Source: Fulvia fulva (Eukaryota; Ascomycota; Dothideomycetes; Mycosphaerellales; Mycosphaerellaceae). From it: a DNA stretch of 64,000 nt. Below, in pieces: positions 37,953 to 48,061 of this stretch (within the stretch, counting starts at the first letter, position 1; each line of letters opens with the position of its first letter). The notes beneath the pieces are model-generated. The model was not told where the DNA came from and searched no databases. It saw nothing but the letters and a program-made list of their open reading frames with translations. The DNA is taken from positions 2,480,001 to 2,544,000 of the forward strand of contig NC_063017.1 in the NCBI RefSeq assembly GCF_020509005.1. The letters are read 5' to 3'. The translations under genes and the position numbers were made by a program.

Positions 37953-39528
37953 TCACAGCGACGCCCTCACCTGTGCTTCACTGCCGGCCACTTGCGGCCA
38001 ATTCGCATCAACATGCTCCAAACAATCATACCCAATGAGCCAACTTCCAACCCCATTGCGCCTCCACGCCAGCGGATCAGACTCCGCAACAAGACCCTCC
38101 GGCAACGCCATCCTAGAGACATCACCACCTTGCGCAAGCATCTCTTTCTCCAGCTTGCCATGCATTCTGAACCGATCATCCCTCGCCTCCTACTCCTCTC
38201 CATCATCAATGTGGTAGAGGTACTGTTGCAGATTACTGCGTTCGACGATACTCTCGGTACGTTGCCTTCGACAGCGTTCGTACACGGAGAGGGCCAGTTG
38301 CTTAGACTGTGCTGATTTGTCCGGGATGCGAGCGAAGCAGTGTCCCAGCGCCGTGCCGTCTTCGAGACTCATGCCAGCGCCGGAAGCTAGATAGGGCAGG
38401 GTAGCGTGGACTGCGTCGCCGAGAAGTGTGAATGTGCCAGGAGCGTTGTACCAAGGCCGGTCCAAACCAGGTCGATAACACAGTCGCCACTTCTGCGCAT
38501 TGATTGATTGATTGATTCTTCCATTAACGTGCTATATGAGTCCTAGACTATGTAACACGGGGGATTACTCTACCAAAAATTTCGAGAGAGAGGAAAAGCC
38601 CTACGGCGGTAAAAACCTCTTAAAGTACTAACAGTTCGTTCTTCGGGATACTACCGAGGCCTTCCCGCCTTACGAGCGCCGGCTAAAGCTCGTACTCCTT
38701 TATAACCGTAAAGATCGGACGAACGTTGTATCCGGTTATCGTTCTTATCTTATTTAGTTTTTTGATATACTACCCTAGACGTAGTGTTCTCGCCCTTGCC
38801 GTACGCCTTACGGTAGACTCGATGTCGTATCTTAGTTTTCGGTATTCCGCCCTTAAAATTTTCCGCTAAGCTTCTAAAAACACGTGGGAGGACTTGGTGC
38901 GCTTAGCATTATCTCTCTACATCTTGAGAAGATGCCGTCCGCGCCTACTACTAAATCGGCGGTCATGCGTGCTCCACTTGCCAGTGTCACGGTCGCGAGA
39001 TCTGGATGTGAAGTATCGATGTCTACGACCCGCGAATTGGTCTGCCAGGTAGCGCCCAACTCCTGTGCTCGGTCAAGGAGTGCGCCGTGGAGGTCGGCTC
39101 TGTGGAAGTCCCAGAAAGGAGCTCCATACTCTTTTGCTGCAGCTTCAAAGTCGTGGTCTGTGATGATGTTACCCTTCCATCCGAGCATGACGACTTTCTC
39201 CGGGATTGTGGCGAGCCTGGCTAGTCTTGGGCCAAGACCCCATTGTATGAGGACTCGAGCGCTGTTGGGGAGGATCTGGATGCCAGCTCCGACTTCTGCA
39301 ATTTGGGATGCTGATTCAAGGACGTGTACGTCATGTCCAGCGAGGAGTAATGCTATTGCAGCACCGAGACCACCGAGACCAGCTCCGACGATAATGATCT
39401 GGTATTCGGTGAGCGATGCAGGTTGCTGCTGTATTCAAGATCGTACGTACGCTAAGGCTTTCCGTCTCAGGTCGATGTAAAGGCTGTTGGACGTCGATGC
39501 CATTGAATTGCGTGTCTTCGGTGTCCAT
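37953..39528 (-). pseudogene. Salicylate hydroxylase-like FAD monooxygenase, broken
   Basis: Class A flavin monooxygenase like salicylate 1-monooxygenase (salicylate to catechol). The N-terminal half (about 39430-38884) has the FAD motif GAGLGGLGAAIALLLAGHDV, GAGIQILPNSARVL, and the DG motif VVGADGIFSRC. The C-terminal half (38515-37953) has RPGLDRPWYN, GDAVHATLPYLASGAGMSLEDG and the typical tail SDPLAWRRNGVGSWL. About 80-110 expected residues between them are missing, and 38505-38883 is foreign-looking TpA-rich DNA. There is also an in-frame TAG at 38190-38192, directly after DGEE, where a Gln fits the family. The first exon is uncertain: Met at 39528 opens a frame that does not join the FAD-motif frame without a splice or a frameshift near 39430-39460. 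Confidence 0.8.
38505..38883. other. Foreign TpA-rich segment replacing the middle of the gene
   Basis: The monooxygenase frame is lost on entering this segment from either side. It opens with a tetranucleotide run (TTGATTGATTGATTGATT near 38501-38517). Most of the rest is low in CpA/TpG. No transposon family, terminal repeat or target duplication is recognised, so it could be an insertion accompanied by deletion, or a rearrangement. Confidence 0.55.
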
Positions 39529-40158
39529 GTCTATCTCTTCTTGTTGGCTGCGCTAGAGGTGGTGTTCGAAGATCAAGAAAGCGCGTGCTCTTGGACGTCC
39601 CGGATAGTGGACCACTTGTTCTCAGACTCGAAATGAGGCAGGCTGCAAGCAATATCCAGGTCTTGTGGTGTAGATTGATCATGTAGACCAAAGCATCGCT
39701 TTCGGGGGCGAATGCGCAACCGGACATGAGTGGGAGTGATCGGCAGCGTCCTGTGTGCTCGGCATTGGATTTCGCTGTATTCAACCCATGCATCGCGTTG
39801 CTCCCTCTTTCTCCACCAACTACAGACAACCAGCCGCCACCATCCCGAACGATGCATGTGGTTGCTGCAGGGCACGGCGAGGTGCCGTCAAGGTTGCAAG
39901 GGTAGCGATAGGCTTTCTGCTCCTCCCCCACTCTTGAAGCTCTACAGGGATCAGCGAGTCCCTTTGCCTGTTCGCAGCAGTTATCAGCAAAAGTGGATCT
40001 TGCACGAGCATGTTGGGGGGTGTGAAGTGGTGGTCGCTCGAGAAAGCAGTCGTTGGTAAGCAATATAGGTGTAGAGGGCACGGGCTGTGGCCATGTTGGT
40101 TACCCTTTGTGCCTGCTCCCTAGCATAGCCATATTCTTCCTAGTCAGACTGTTGCGAT
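39529..40158. promoter_or_regulatory. Shared divergent promoter region (inferred)
   Basis: 630 bp between the start of the salicylate-hydroxylase-like gene (minus) and the CYP53-like gene (plus). Divergent placement of two aromatic hydroxylase genes suggests coordinated expression. I see no specific transcription-factor site. A 204-codon open stretch on the minus strand (40081-39467) has several Cys but no recognisable domain and overlaps the neighbouring gene start. Confidence 0.4.
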
Positions 40159-40226
40159 ATGTCGTTACAGAAATATTTAGTACTGGCGTGCGTCCTGGCG
40201 CCAGCTTGGTTCATCCTGTACTATAT

Positions 40227-40234
40227 CCTACCTT
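40227..40234. repeat. Left 8-bp target duplication of hAT (CCTACCTT)
   Basis: Identical to 43164-43171. Eight base pairs is the characteristic hAT target duplication length. Confidence 0.92.
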
Positions 40235-43163
40235 CAGTGAGTGTATTGGTATGGTTACCGGTACTCATCTTGTCCATACCATACCAATAACCTATAGCTG
40301 AATCAGCCTACCAATACATACCAGTTGGTGACCACTTTCCTAATTAGGAAGGTCTGTATCTTCACAAGGTGTTGCTGCCGCTGCTGCTGCTTGCTGTCAC
40401 TACAACCTCCGGTCCAGGCTCTATAGCTCGTGTGAAGAAGTTGTCCTTATAGTCATTCTCGATAGCCACCTCATCGTCCACATCGTCACTACCTGGTGCT
40501 CCGTACCAGCTGCGTAGACAGCTACAGGCTTCAATGATGGTGTCTGTAAGGTTTGAGCGTCTGTATGTAATCATATCACGGCCTGAGCTGAAGGAGCGCT
40601 CTAGAGAGTCCGACATAAGCGGAATAGCGAGTGTATCGAACGCAAACCTCGCTAGCTCCGGCTCTATCTCACGGTGTCGGTACCAGTATCCAAGGGCATC
40701 GTATAGAGCTATATTGTCGGCCTTAATCTGCTTAGCAGACTTGTTAGCTTGTGGATTAATCTCACAAGTGCTAGCCAGGTACTTCTCAAGCGAGTCACGC
40801 TTAACAGTAGGTGTAAGAAGCTCGTTAACCCTCCGCCGCTTGTACTTGTTGTTGAGCACGCTTCGAAGGTCGTCATTGTCCTTAACAATAACCGGTTGTA
40901 AAGGCTGAGATTGAGATGCCGCTAGTGCCTTACCCTTCTTATTCTTACGCTTCTTAGACGCCGGCTCTTCAGTAGGTGTTATAGCTATCTAATCGGCTAG
41001 CTTATAGAAGTCTGTCTAGAGCTCTTGTACTCACGCGAGGGTAGTATTGATCTAATTCTACTGCTCTTTAGTGCCGGCCGACCACATGTCTTTAAACCAC
41101 TCCTGCTTCTAGATAGGATTGAGCATTATAGCGGCGTAATAGACAGGCATCTGATCTACGAGTCCGAAGTACTTCTCGGCCTTAGACTAGCTTGTAGCGT
41201 AATACGCGGAGAGATATTCGTAGGAGTCGTCATTCCTTGCTTCCTCTTTAAATTGCTCTTTATACCTATCGAGTGTATTAAGCACGAAGTATAGAGTCGG
41301 ATACTAGTCGTATAGGTGCTTCTTCTCGCCCTACGTATCCATCGTGCCTATCTCGAAGACCTAGAGGGTGTTATAGTGGGAATCTAGCTGGGCCTAATCG
41401 TTCGGGGAGAGTATGTTCTTTCGGATAGTCGTATCGTCGCGGTGTCGTATACAAAACGTGTCGACACGTTCCTTAAGAGTAAGCGCTCGTCCGATTATAT
41501 AATAGAAGCTGTTCCATCGTGTAGAGTTGTCTTGAATGAGCTATAAGATAATAGGTTAGCTAGGAGGTGTTTTTAGGGAGATGTTCGAAGTTGCGAAGTA
41601 CTACCGGTAGAACGTCGGAGGCGTTTAGGAGCGGCCGAAAGCCAATAGATAAGCTTAGATAAGCCTTAGCGTCATCACGTACAAGATCCTACTCACCTTC
41701 AGCTTATCGAATTCCTCTAATCCTTTACCACCTACTACCTCCGAGAACTTATCTAACCTCTATATTAAAACCCTAATCCACCTTATTATATTATGCAGCT
41801 TGCTAACCGCTCCTCGCTTCAACTAGAACTCGTGTACTACGTCAACAGCGCCGCGTTCGACATCCAATTCGAGCTCCTTAAGCGCCCTTCCCGAGCCTTC
41901 TCCTAGGAGCAGCGATTTGGCGTAGAGATTAGCGATATAACCGAAACAACGAAGGCGGCGGCCCTTACGATAATAGGCCTTCATCTCTAGATACATCCGT
42001 TGTAGCAGGACCTTAATCGCCGTGTCGTTATTAGTGGCATTATCCGCGACAAAGAATCCGATCTTGCCTAAGAGCCGGTACTCCTAGAACACCTCCTATA
42101 GGGCGAATGCGATATTCTCGCCTATGTGGTCACCACGTAGTCTTCTGAAGGCCAAGAGCTTAGTACAACGCTTACCGCTACGGTAGATATAATAGCTATA
42201 AACACTCACGATAGAGTAATAGTTAGGCGAGGTCTAGACGTCGAAAGAGATGTGAATGACGCTAAGGGCATACAGCAGCTCTACCACTAGCTAAGCCTTC
42301 CAATTCTCGTATTTATAGATAACCCACTTTCGAATCGTAGTACTAGCCTTCGGTACGTGTATACCGATCTTGGATAATAAGCAAGATACTAGCTCTCGAA
42401 AGTAGGTGTTCTCTACTATACGGAAGGCCATATGACAATACACAATCTACCGGATAAGCAGGCGCTTAAATTTATCGAACTTTCGAACCAGGGTGAAGTT
42501 GATGAAGGTCTGCGACTACGAGCTCTCTTCAGGCTCTTCAACAACGGCAACAGGCTCACTACGCTTGTTTATCTAATAGCTCTGAAGATGGACAAGTGGA
42601 CCTTGATTGCCGTTCATTATAGGTAGCGATTGCGGCCTATTCTCGAGCTCACAGTTGTAGCAGTAATACACCTCTCTTAAATCGCTATTACGCACCAACG
42701 CCTCTCTATGGGCCCATATTAAAGAGGTCTTCGTACGCCCTTTCTTTGCGTGTACGCAACACCATCGATATTGAACTCGTCGAGCCGCAATTCAGCGTCG
42801 GAATTGGGTTTCTTGAGGCATAGAGTCACCTTCGTGGTGTTCTTCGAAGGCAAGGTGAATGGCCATCGAAAGGCTGGCATATTGGCGGCAGTGAGGTGAA
42901 TAGATAATAAGATAGAGAGGTACGAGAACACACACAACACGCGTATTTACGCGACTCCGGCAACATGCTATTTTGGTGGTGACCCACTGCGGATAGCCAT
43001 CCGATTGGAGCGCAGTGGATACCTCATTTGGATCTGGTTACCGGTGCCAGTGAGGCGAGAATACCATACCACTACCACTAGCGACGACGGCGATACCGTA
43101 CCTACCAACAACCGCGTGGTAACCAGTATTAACCAATAGGATACCATACCAATTCACTCACTG
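40235..43163 (-). mobile_element. hAT DNA transposon, 2929 bp, in P450 exon 1
   Basis: Left end CAGTGAGTGTATTGGTATGG and right end (reverse complement) CAGTGAGTGAATTGGTATGG match with one difference, and the perfect duplication CCTACCTT flanks them. Both ends carry several ATACCATACCA-like repeats within about 100 bp, a usual hAT subterminal arrangement. The minus strand encodes a transposase remnant. Both ends and the 3' coding part (40235-40980) have normal composition, while about 40980-42400 is clearly RIP-mutated. Confidence 0.92.
40362..42890 (-). pseudogene. hAT transposase with BED-type zinc finger, inactivated
   Basis: Ac/hobo-type transposase. Reading on the minus strand: N-terminal part with ELRLDEFNIDGVAYTQRKG (about 42790-42735), a BED-like zinc finger with IWAHREALVRN and CYNC near 42720-42655, the DDE core with FDVWTSPNYYSIVSVY near 42250-42200, GKIGFFVADNATNNDTAIK near 42070-42015 and RRLRCFGYIANL near 41960, and the C-terminal dimerisation region (40859-40362) with LAIPLMSDSLERSFSSGR. 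Lesions: a frameshift near 42735 between the first two blocks and several TAG/TAA stops in the central RIP-mutated part. The C-terminal 165 residues are uninterrupted. Confidence 0.85.
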
Positions 43164-43171
43164 CCTACCTT
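43164..43171. repeat. Right 8-bp target duplication of hAT (CCTACCTT)
   Basis: Identical to 40227-40234. Counting it once restores the P450 reading frame. Confidence 0.92.
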
Positions 43172-44972
43172 ACTTTGCCACATACAAGCACCTTCGACAC
43201 ATTCCTGGTCCATTCGTCGCCAAGTTTAGCAACATATGGATCGCGCTGGGCGCCCGGAAGGGCAAAAAGTTTGCTTGGGTTGACTACGCGCACCGGAAAT
43301 ATGGTCGAGTCGTTCGTGTCGGGTTCAATCATGTCTCTATCGCGGAGCCCGAGGGTTTACAGACAGTCTATGCCCATGGTAATGGTTTCCTGAAAGAGTG
43401 AGTAGTGAAGACAGCGACTAGCACGACTTAGCGAGCTAACGATTGCACAGCCACTTCTATGAAGCGTTCGTATCTGGCGTTCCTGGCGTCTTCAATGTTC
43501 GAGATCGTGGAGAGCACACGCGGAAGCGAAAGATCATTGCCCACGCTTTCTCGCCTGCTTCAGTGCATGCCTTTGAAGAACACATGGCTGGAAATCTTCG
43601 ACGCTGGGTTCGCCAATTAGATCGCATCGCATCGTTCCCAACCAGCAGAAGTGGCTTTGCGAAGATAAGCATGATGCCATGGTGTACGTTCATCGCTTTC
43701 GACATCATCGGTGACCTGGCTTTTGGTGCGCCATTTGGTATGTTAGATAAGGGCCGGGATGAGTGCGAAGCACAGCTTGAGCCACATGGTATGTGTGAAT
43801 CGTCGCTTGACGGTCCAGAAGAGTCTGAGCAAGACGATGCTTCACATATGAAGATTTATGCTGACATCCTCGTGCTTGTAGGTCCAATCGTGCTCGCGCC
43901 TGGTGCAGAAACACTGAATCGACGAGGTGAGGTGAGCTCGACATTGGGCCTGATGTTATCGCTGAAGCCTTGGGCGAAATGGCTACCTGATCCTTTCTTT
44001 ACCAATGGTCTGAAATCTGCGCGGAATCTACATGGCATCGCCACTGTCGCCGTTTCGAAGAGACGGGATTCCACAGAACATGCGACCGACAAGGGCAATA
44101 AGCAGAGACACGACATACTGGATATGTTAGTAAACGCCAAGGACTCCAAGGGAAATCCTATGCCACGAGATGAACTTATCTCAGAAGCGTTGACTCAGCT
44201 TATTGCCGGCAGCGACACGGTGTCCAACACTGCCTGTGCCACGTTTTACTGGATCTTGCATGGCGAACGAGCCGCACCTGGCAGCATCGTACCTCGCCTC
44301 CAGGCCGAGCTCGATGCAGCAATCCCAGCTAATTCAGACATCGCCTCTCACGCCGAAGTAAAGAACCTTCCGTTTCTGAGACGATGTGTTGACGAAGCCA
44401 TGCGTCTACACTCGACCACCGCGATCGGCTTGCCTCGGATAGTCACACCAGCTTCAGGCGTGCAGTACCAGGGTGATGTGTTCCCTCGGGGCACTGTTCT
44501 CTCGGTCCCGAGCTATACCATACATCGCGATGCCGAAGTATGGGGACCGGATGTGGAAGACTTCAAGCCGGATCGCTGGCTTCCGGAAAATCTGACGGCA
44601 CGGCAGAAGATCTGCTTCAATCCTTTCAGCTTCGGTCCGCGCGCGTGCGTCGGGCAGGTAAGTACCTCCTTCCAGGTGTCAAGACATAGAGAAATGGCAG
44701 GTCCTTCAACGCTATGCTATCCATTCAATGGGTCTGCTGGCGACGTGACGTTGTCGTCTTGTGACTGTAATCCAACAAAATCTCAAACGTGATTTGGCTA
44801 ATCATCAATCCAGAACGTCGCACACATGGAGCTGGCGCTCATCATCGGAACCGCATTTCACAGATACGACTTCGAGCTCTATCAACAAGAGTTAGAATCG
44901 CACGAGGGCTTCTCCAAGAAGCCTGATGAGTTTTGGGTGGGCATCCGGAAACGCTCGCAAATCCCTATCTGA

Positions 44973-46156
44973 GGCAAGGGTCTCGCGTGCAGAGGCAGCA
45001 CGCAGCCACCCGATCTCACGAGGTTCCAATGTAGCATGCTGCAGCCATCCCGCCGCTCGGTGCCAAGAGTGGGCATTGTATGACACAGGCGCTGGCACAT
45101 GGCAGGCTCGCACGAGGGTTCGTGAAGGGATGACGTGAGGCGTACGGTGGCGTGCTGAGCGTGCAGAAGAGTTGTGGTAGCACAGGTCGGAGTATCCGTA
45201 CTTTTCTGCATCTCACATCCAATAGTCCTCGCTTGGGTAGTGCTGCGAGTCTGGCGTGCCGAGTTATCCTTGTTAATAGCATCGTAACACAGCAATTTCC
45301 ATCGCCATGAAATTTTGATTGACATTCTTGACAGGTCTCGATCTGTAAAGTTGCGCAATGCACTTGTCGATGTTGCATATACATGATACACATGGCCATC
45401 GCAAATATCGAGATGTGGGCACCAGTATGCTAGGTCGAAGCTGGGCATTTTCGTACGATCGTGTATATTCCGCGTGTGGCAGGGGGATAATCGCATCAGC
45501 GCCAGCAATGCCCAGAGCAATAGGCGAGTATTGATGGATGATTTGATTACAATCCAGTGCAGCTAACGCTTCTCGTTTGCCGCAAACTCGTGCCGGATCT
45601 TGGGTCACACTGTCACAGAAGCTGGACTCCGAGCAGCTGCTCGCAAAGATGCCTTTCTCTGGCGCGGGTCTTGGACGGTCTTGGACAGGCGCCCAGTCGC
45701 TGTGGTTGACATGCAGGATTCAGGATGTGGCACGGATGTGCTAAATTTACAGTTCCGGCTTGCATCTGCAGGATTGCCTTTTTGCGTCTAGTGGTTTCTG
45801 TATTGTCCAATCATTGCGAGCTCCATACGGTTCCTCGTACCAAGGGGTGGTATGGGCCCTGCACGCCTGCCGAAGGTAGGGAAGCAGTAATACGGCTCTC
45901 CACCGTTTCACCGCAACACGTAAGTCTTCACGAGCGAATATGTTTCCACTTCCAGTGCCTGGCGAGCCTTGTCACCCGTAAGCTGCACCACAAGCGAGGA
46001 GATCTTGGTCCGTTAAAAGACATTCCAGCCGCCAGCCAGGCGCCAGGTCGTCCAATATAGCATAGCTGTTCGCCGGAAAGCTGTTGCCAAGTATCATACC
46101 CTTTCCTTTTTGCTTCGCACTTCCTCTTCGCAACTGGCGACAGCAACGACTGCAAA
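44973..46156. other. Intergenic, no gene recognised
   Basis: Normal composition. The open stretches on both strands overlap each other and have no recognisable domain. It separates two P450 genes in the same orientation, and the last few hundred bases should hold the promoter of the second. Confidence 0.45.
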
Positions 46157-48061
46157 ATGGCAGGCCTCGTGGATCACTCTGCTCAGCAATCGCTCTATGT
46201 CGCTGGCTCAATGGACAACGCAACTTCGGCCGTGCAGCATGCGATCCCAGCGATAGCGGATGTCGAATTCACGTTTCTTCAACCGAAAGTCATAATTGGC
46301 TTCTTCGTCCTTCTGATGATCTTGCAGGCAAGGATCTTTGGCGTAGGATCCAAGAAGCTGCCTCCAGGCGTGAAACCGCTTCCGAGGTTACCAGGTCTTC
46401 CGTACGCTGGCCGTTTCTGGGATGTCCCTGGACCTGGTATTGAGGCAGCGTGGCATTTCGGCGATTTGCACAAGAAGATGGGACCCATCTACGAGTGGAA
46501 GGTACAGCAGGTCGTGTGTCGCTACGGCGAAGCTGAAAGCTGACTTCGTCCATAGGTAATGGGCATCATCCATATCTGGGTCGAAACCGATAAGATCGCG
46601 CGAGACCTCTTCGTAACGCGCCAACGCAACTATTGCGACCGCAATGAGCTCCCAGCCGCGATCGGTGTGAAAGAAGGCTCCGAGATTCTTCCTCTCATGG
46701 GCTATGGCGAGCAATTCCGCAGATACAAGAACTTCATGCACCTGATCATGAGGCATGCCAACCCCAAAGCCTTCTATGGCTGGCCTGAAGTTGAGAACAA
46801 GAGAACAATTCGCCGAGTGCTTGAATCTCCCGAGAGATGGTCAGAGCACATGATCGTGCACTGCGCGCGTACCATTGCCAGCGTGGCCTGGGCCAATCCA
46901 GAGCACGGAAGCAAGCTTCTCACCATTATCCCAACAATCCTAAAGGCAGTATCTCCGGCCGGTCCTCTCATCAACAAGCTCACATTCCTTGCCAATCTCC
47001 CCGAAGCTATTTCGCCGTGGAAGAAGGCTGAGGCCGTCCGCAGACAAGAGATGACCGATGCCTATATGGAGGCGTTGACCGATGTGAAGGAGCGTGTTGA
47101 GAGAGGCGAAGAAGGTACAGACTGCTGGAGCAAGCTTTGGCTTGAGAAAGAGAAGGGCACTGAGAACCTTGACTTCTATGAGGCTGCTCACGCAATCGGC
47201 TCCAGCTCCTTCGTCGCTATTGCAACAGTGGGTGGTCCTTTGCACGCTTTCTTCACAGCCATGTGCCACTATCCGTCCTGGCAAGAAGTGGTTGTTGAGG
47301 AGCTCGATCGTGTCTGCGGCATGCGGACTCCTTCCGTCAAAGATCTTCCACAGCTTCCCAAGCTTCGAGCGACAGTCAAGGAAATCCTTCGGTGGAGACA
47401 GGCGACTCCCTTGGGTGTTCCTCATGTGGCCATGGAGGATGACGTCTATGAGGGCTACCTGATTCCAAAGGGCGCTATCCTGCACGCCAATCACTAGTAA
47501 GCATTTCATGACTGCATTGTGGAGCATATACTAACATTTGGCAGTCTCATCAGTCGCGAGGAGACCATGTACCCGAACCCAACTGAGTTCATGCCAGAAC
47601 GTTTCCTCGATCCAGCGTACCCGACTTACCAAGAACCACTCACCGAGTTTCCTAACCTGCGAAACGATCGGTCTTTTGGCTACGGCAATCGTAGCTGCCC
47701 AGGTGTCGACCTCACCTTCACCGAACTCACGACCCTGATCGGATCCCTGATGTGGGCCTTTGAGATCAAGCGTCCGGAAGGCTCAAGCGCCCACAATAAC
47801 CCTCTTCCATGGTACGAGACTGCTCCCTGGGTTATCACGATGTCGAAGCCTTTCAAGTGCAGCATCAAGCCTCGTAGTGAGGAGAAGCGACATTGGATCC
47901 TGGAGGAAACACCTTCGGGTGATAACCTGATCAAGGACAACAAGGATGAATGTAAGACCCGGTGGGACGTTGCTCGGAAACCAGGCGAAGAGCTCTTCGC
48001 TTGGGACGGTCTGACTGAACAGGCGCCAACTGTTCACAGAAAATTTGGCCCAAGTGTGTAA
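46157..48061 (+). CDS. Cytochrome P450 monooxygenase, apparently intact
   Basis: Heme-thiolate monooxygenase, probably ER-bound. Exons 46157-46501, 46556-47496 and 47545-48061 sum to 1803 bp (600 residues). The introns are 54 and 48 bp, the second with a CTAAC branch site. Domains: membrane anchor at residues about 44-65 (VIIGFFVLLMILQARIF), proline hinge LPPGVKPLPRLPGLP, K-helix EILR, PERF-region FMPERFLDP, heme-binding FGYGNRSCPG. The I-helix region reads IGSSSFVAIATVGG and lacks the usual acid-alcohol pair (A-G-x-D/E-T). The protein is longer than typical (about 500-550), with roughly 70 extra C-terminal residues. Met at 46211 is an alternative start. It resembles fungal secondary-metabolite P450s of the O-methylsterigmatocystin oxidoreductase kind, but family and substrate cannot be fixed from sequence alone. 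Confidence 0.88.

Larger units (their letters stand above)
40159..44972 (+). pseudogene. CYP53-like benzoate 4-monooxygenase P450, split by hAT
   Basis: Microsomal cytochrome P450 close to the CYP53 (benzoate para-hydroxylase) type. Met at 40159 gives MSLQKYLVLACVLAPAWFIL, a membrane anchor, ending at 40234 where a hAT element starts. The frame resumes at 43172 with YFATYKHLRHIPGPFVAKFSN. Exons: 40159-40234 + 43172-43397, 43451-43788, 43882-44657, 44814-44972. Without the hAT element they sum to 1575 bp (524 residues), the usual family length, with no internal stop. The 43789-43881 intron (GTATGT..TAG, branch GCTGAC) is supported because reading through it adds 31 residues unlike the family. 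Motifs: NRRGEVS, I-helix AGSDT, K-helix EAMR, PDRWLPE, heme-binding FSFGPRACVG. The only visible lesion is the transposon. Confidence 0.88.

Noticed and set aside
39467..40081. 204-codon Cys-containing open frame on the minus strand
   Set aside because: No recognisable domain or signal peptide, overlaps the start of the salicylate-hydroxylase-like gene in another frame, and lies in the probable promoter region.
42432..42626. 64-codon plus-strand open frame inside the hAT element
   Set aside because: The minus strand here reads as transposase, so this is an antisense shadow.
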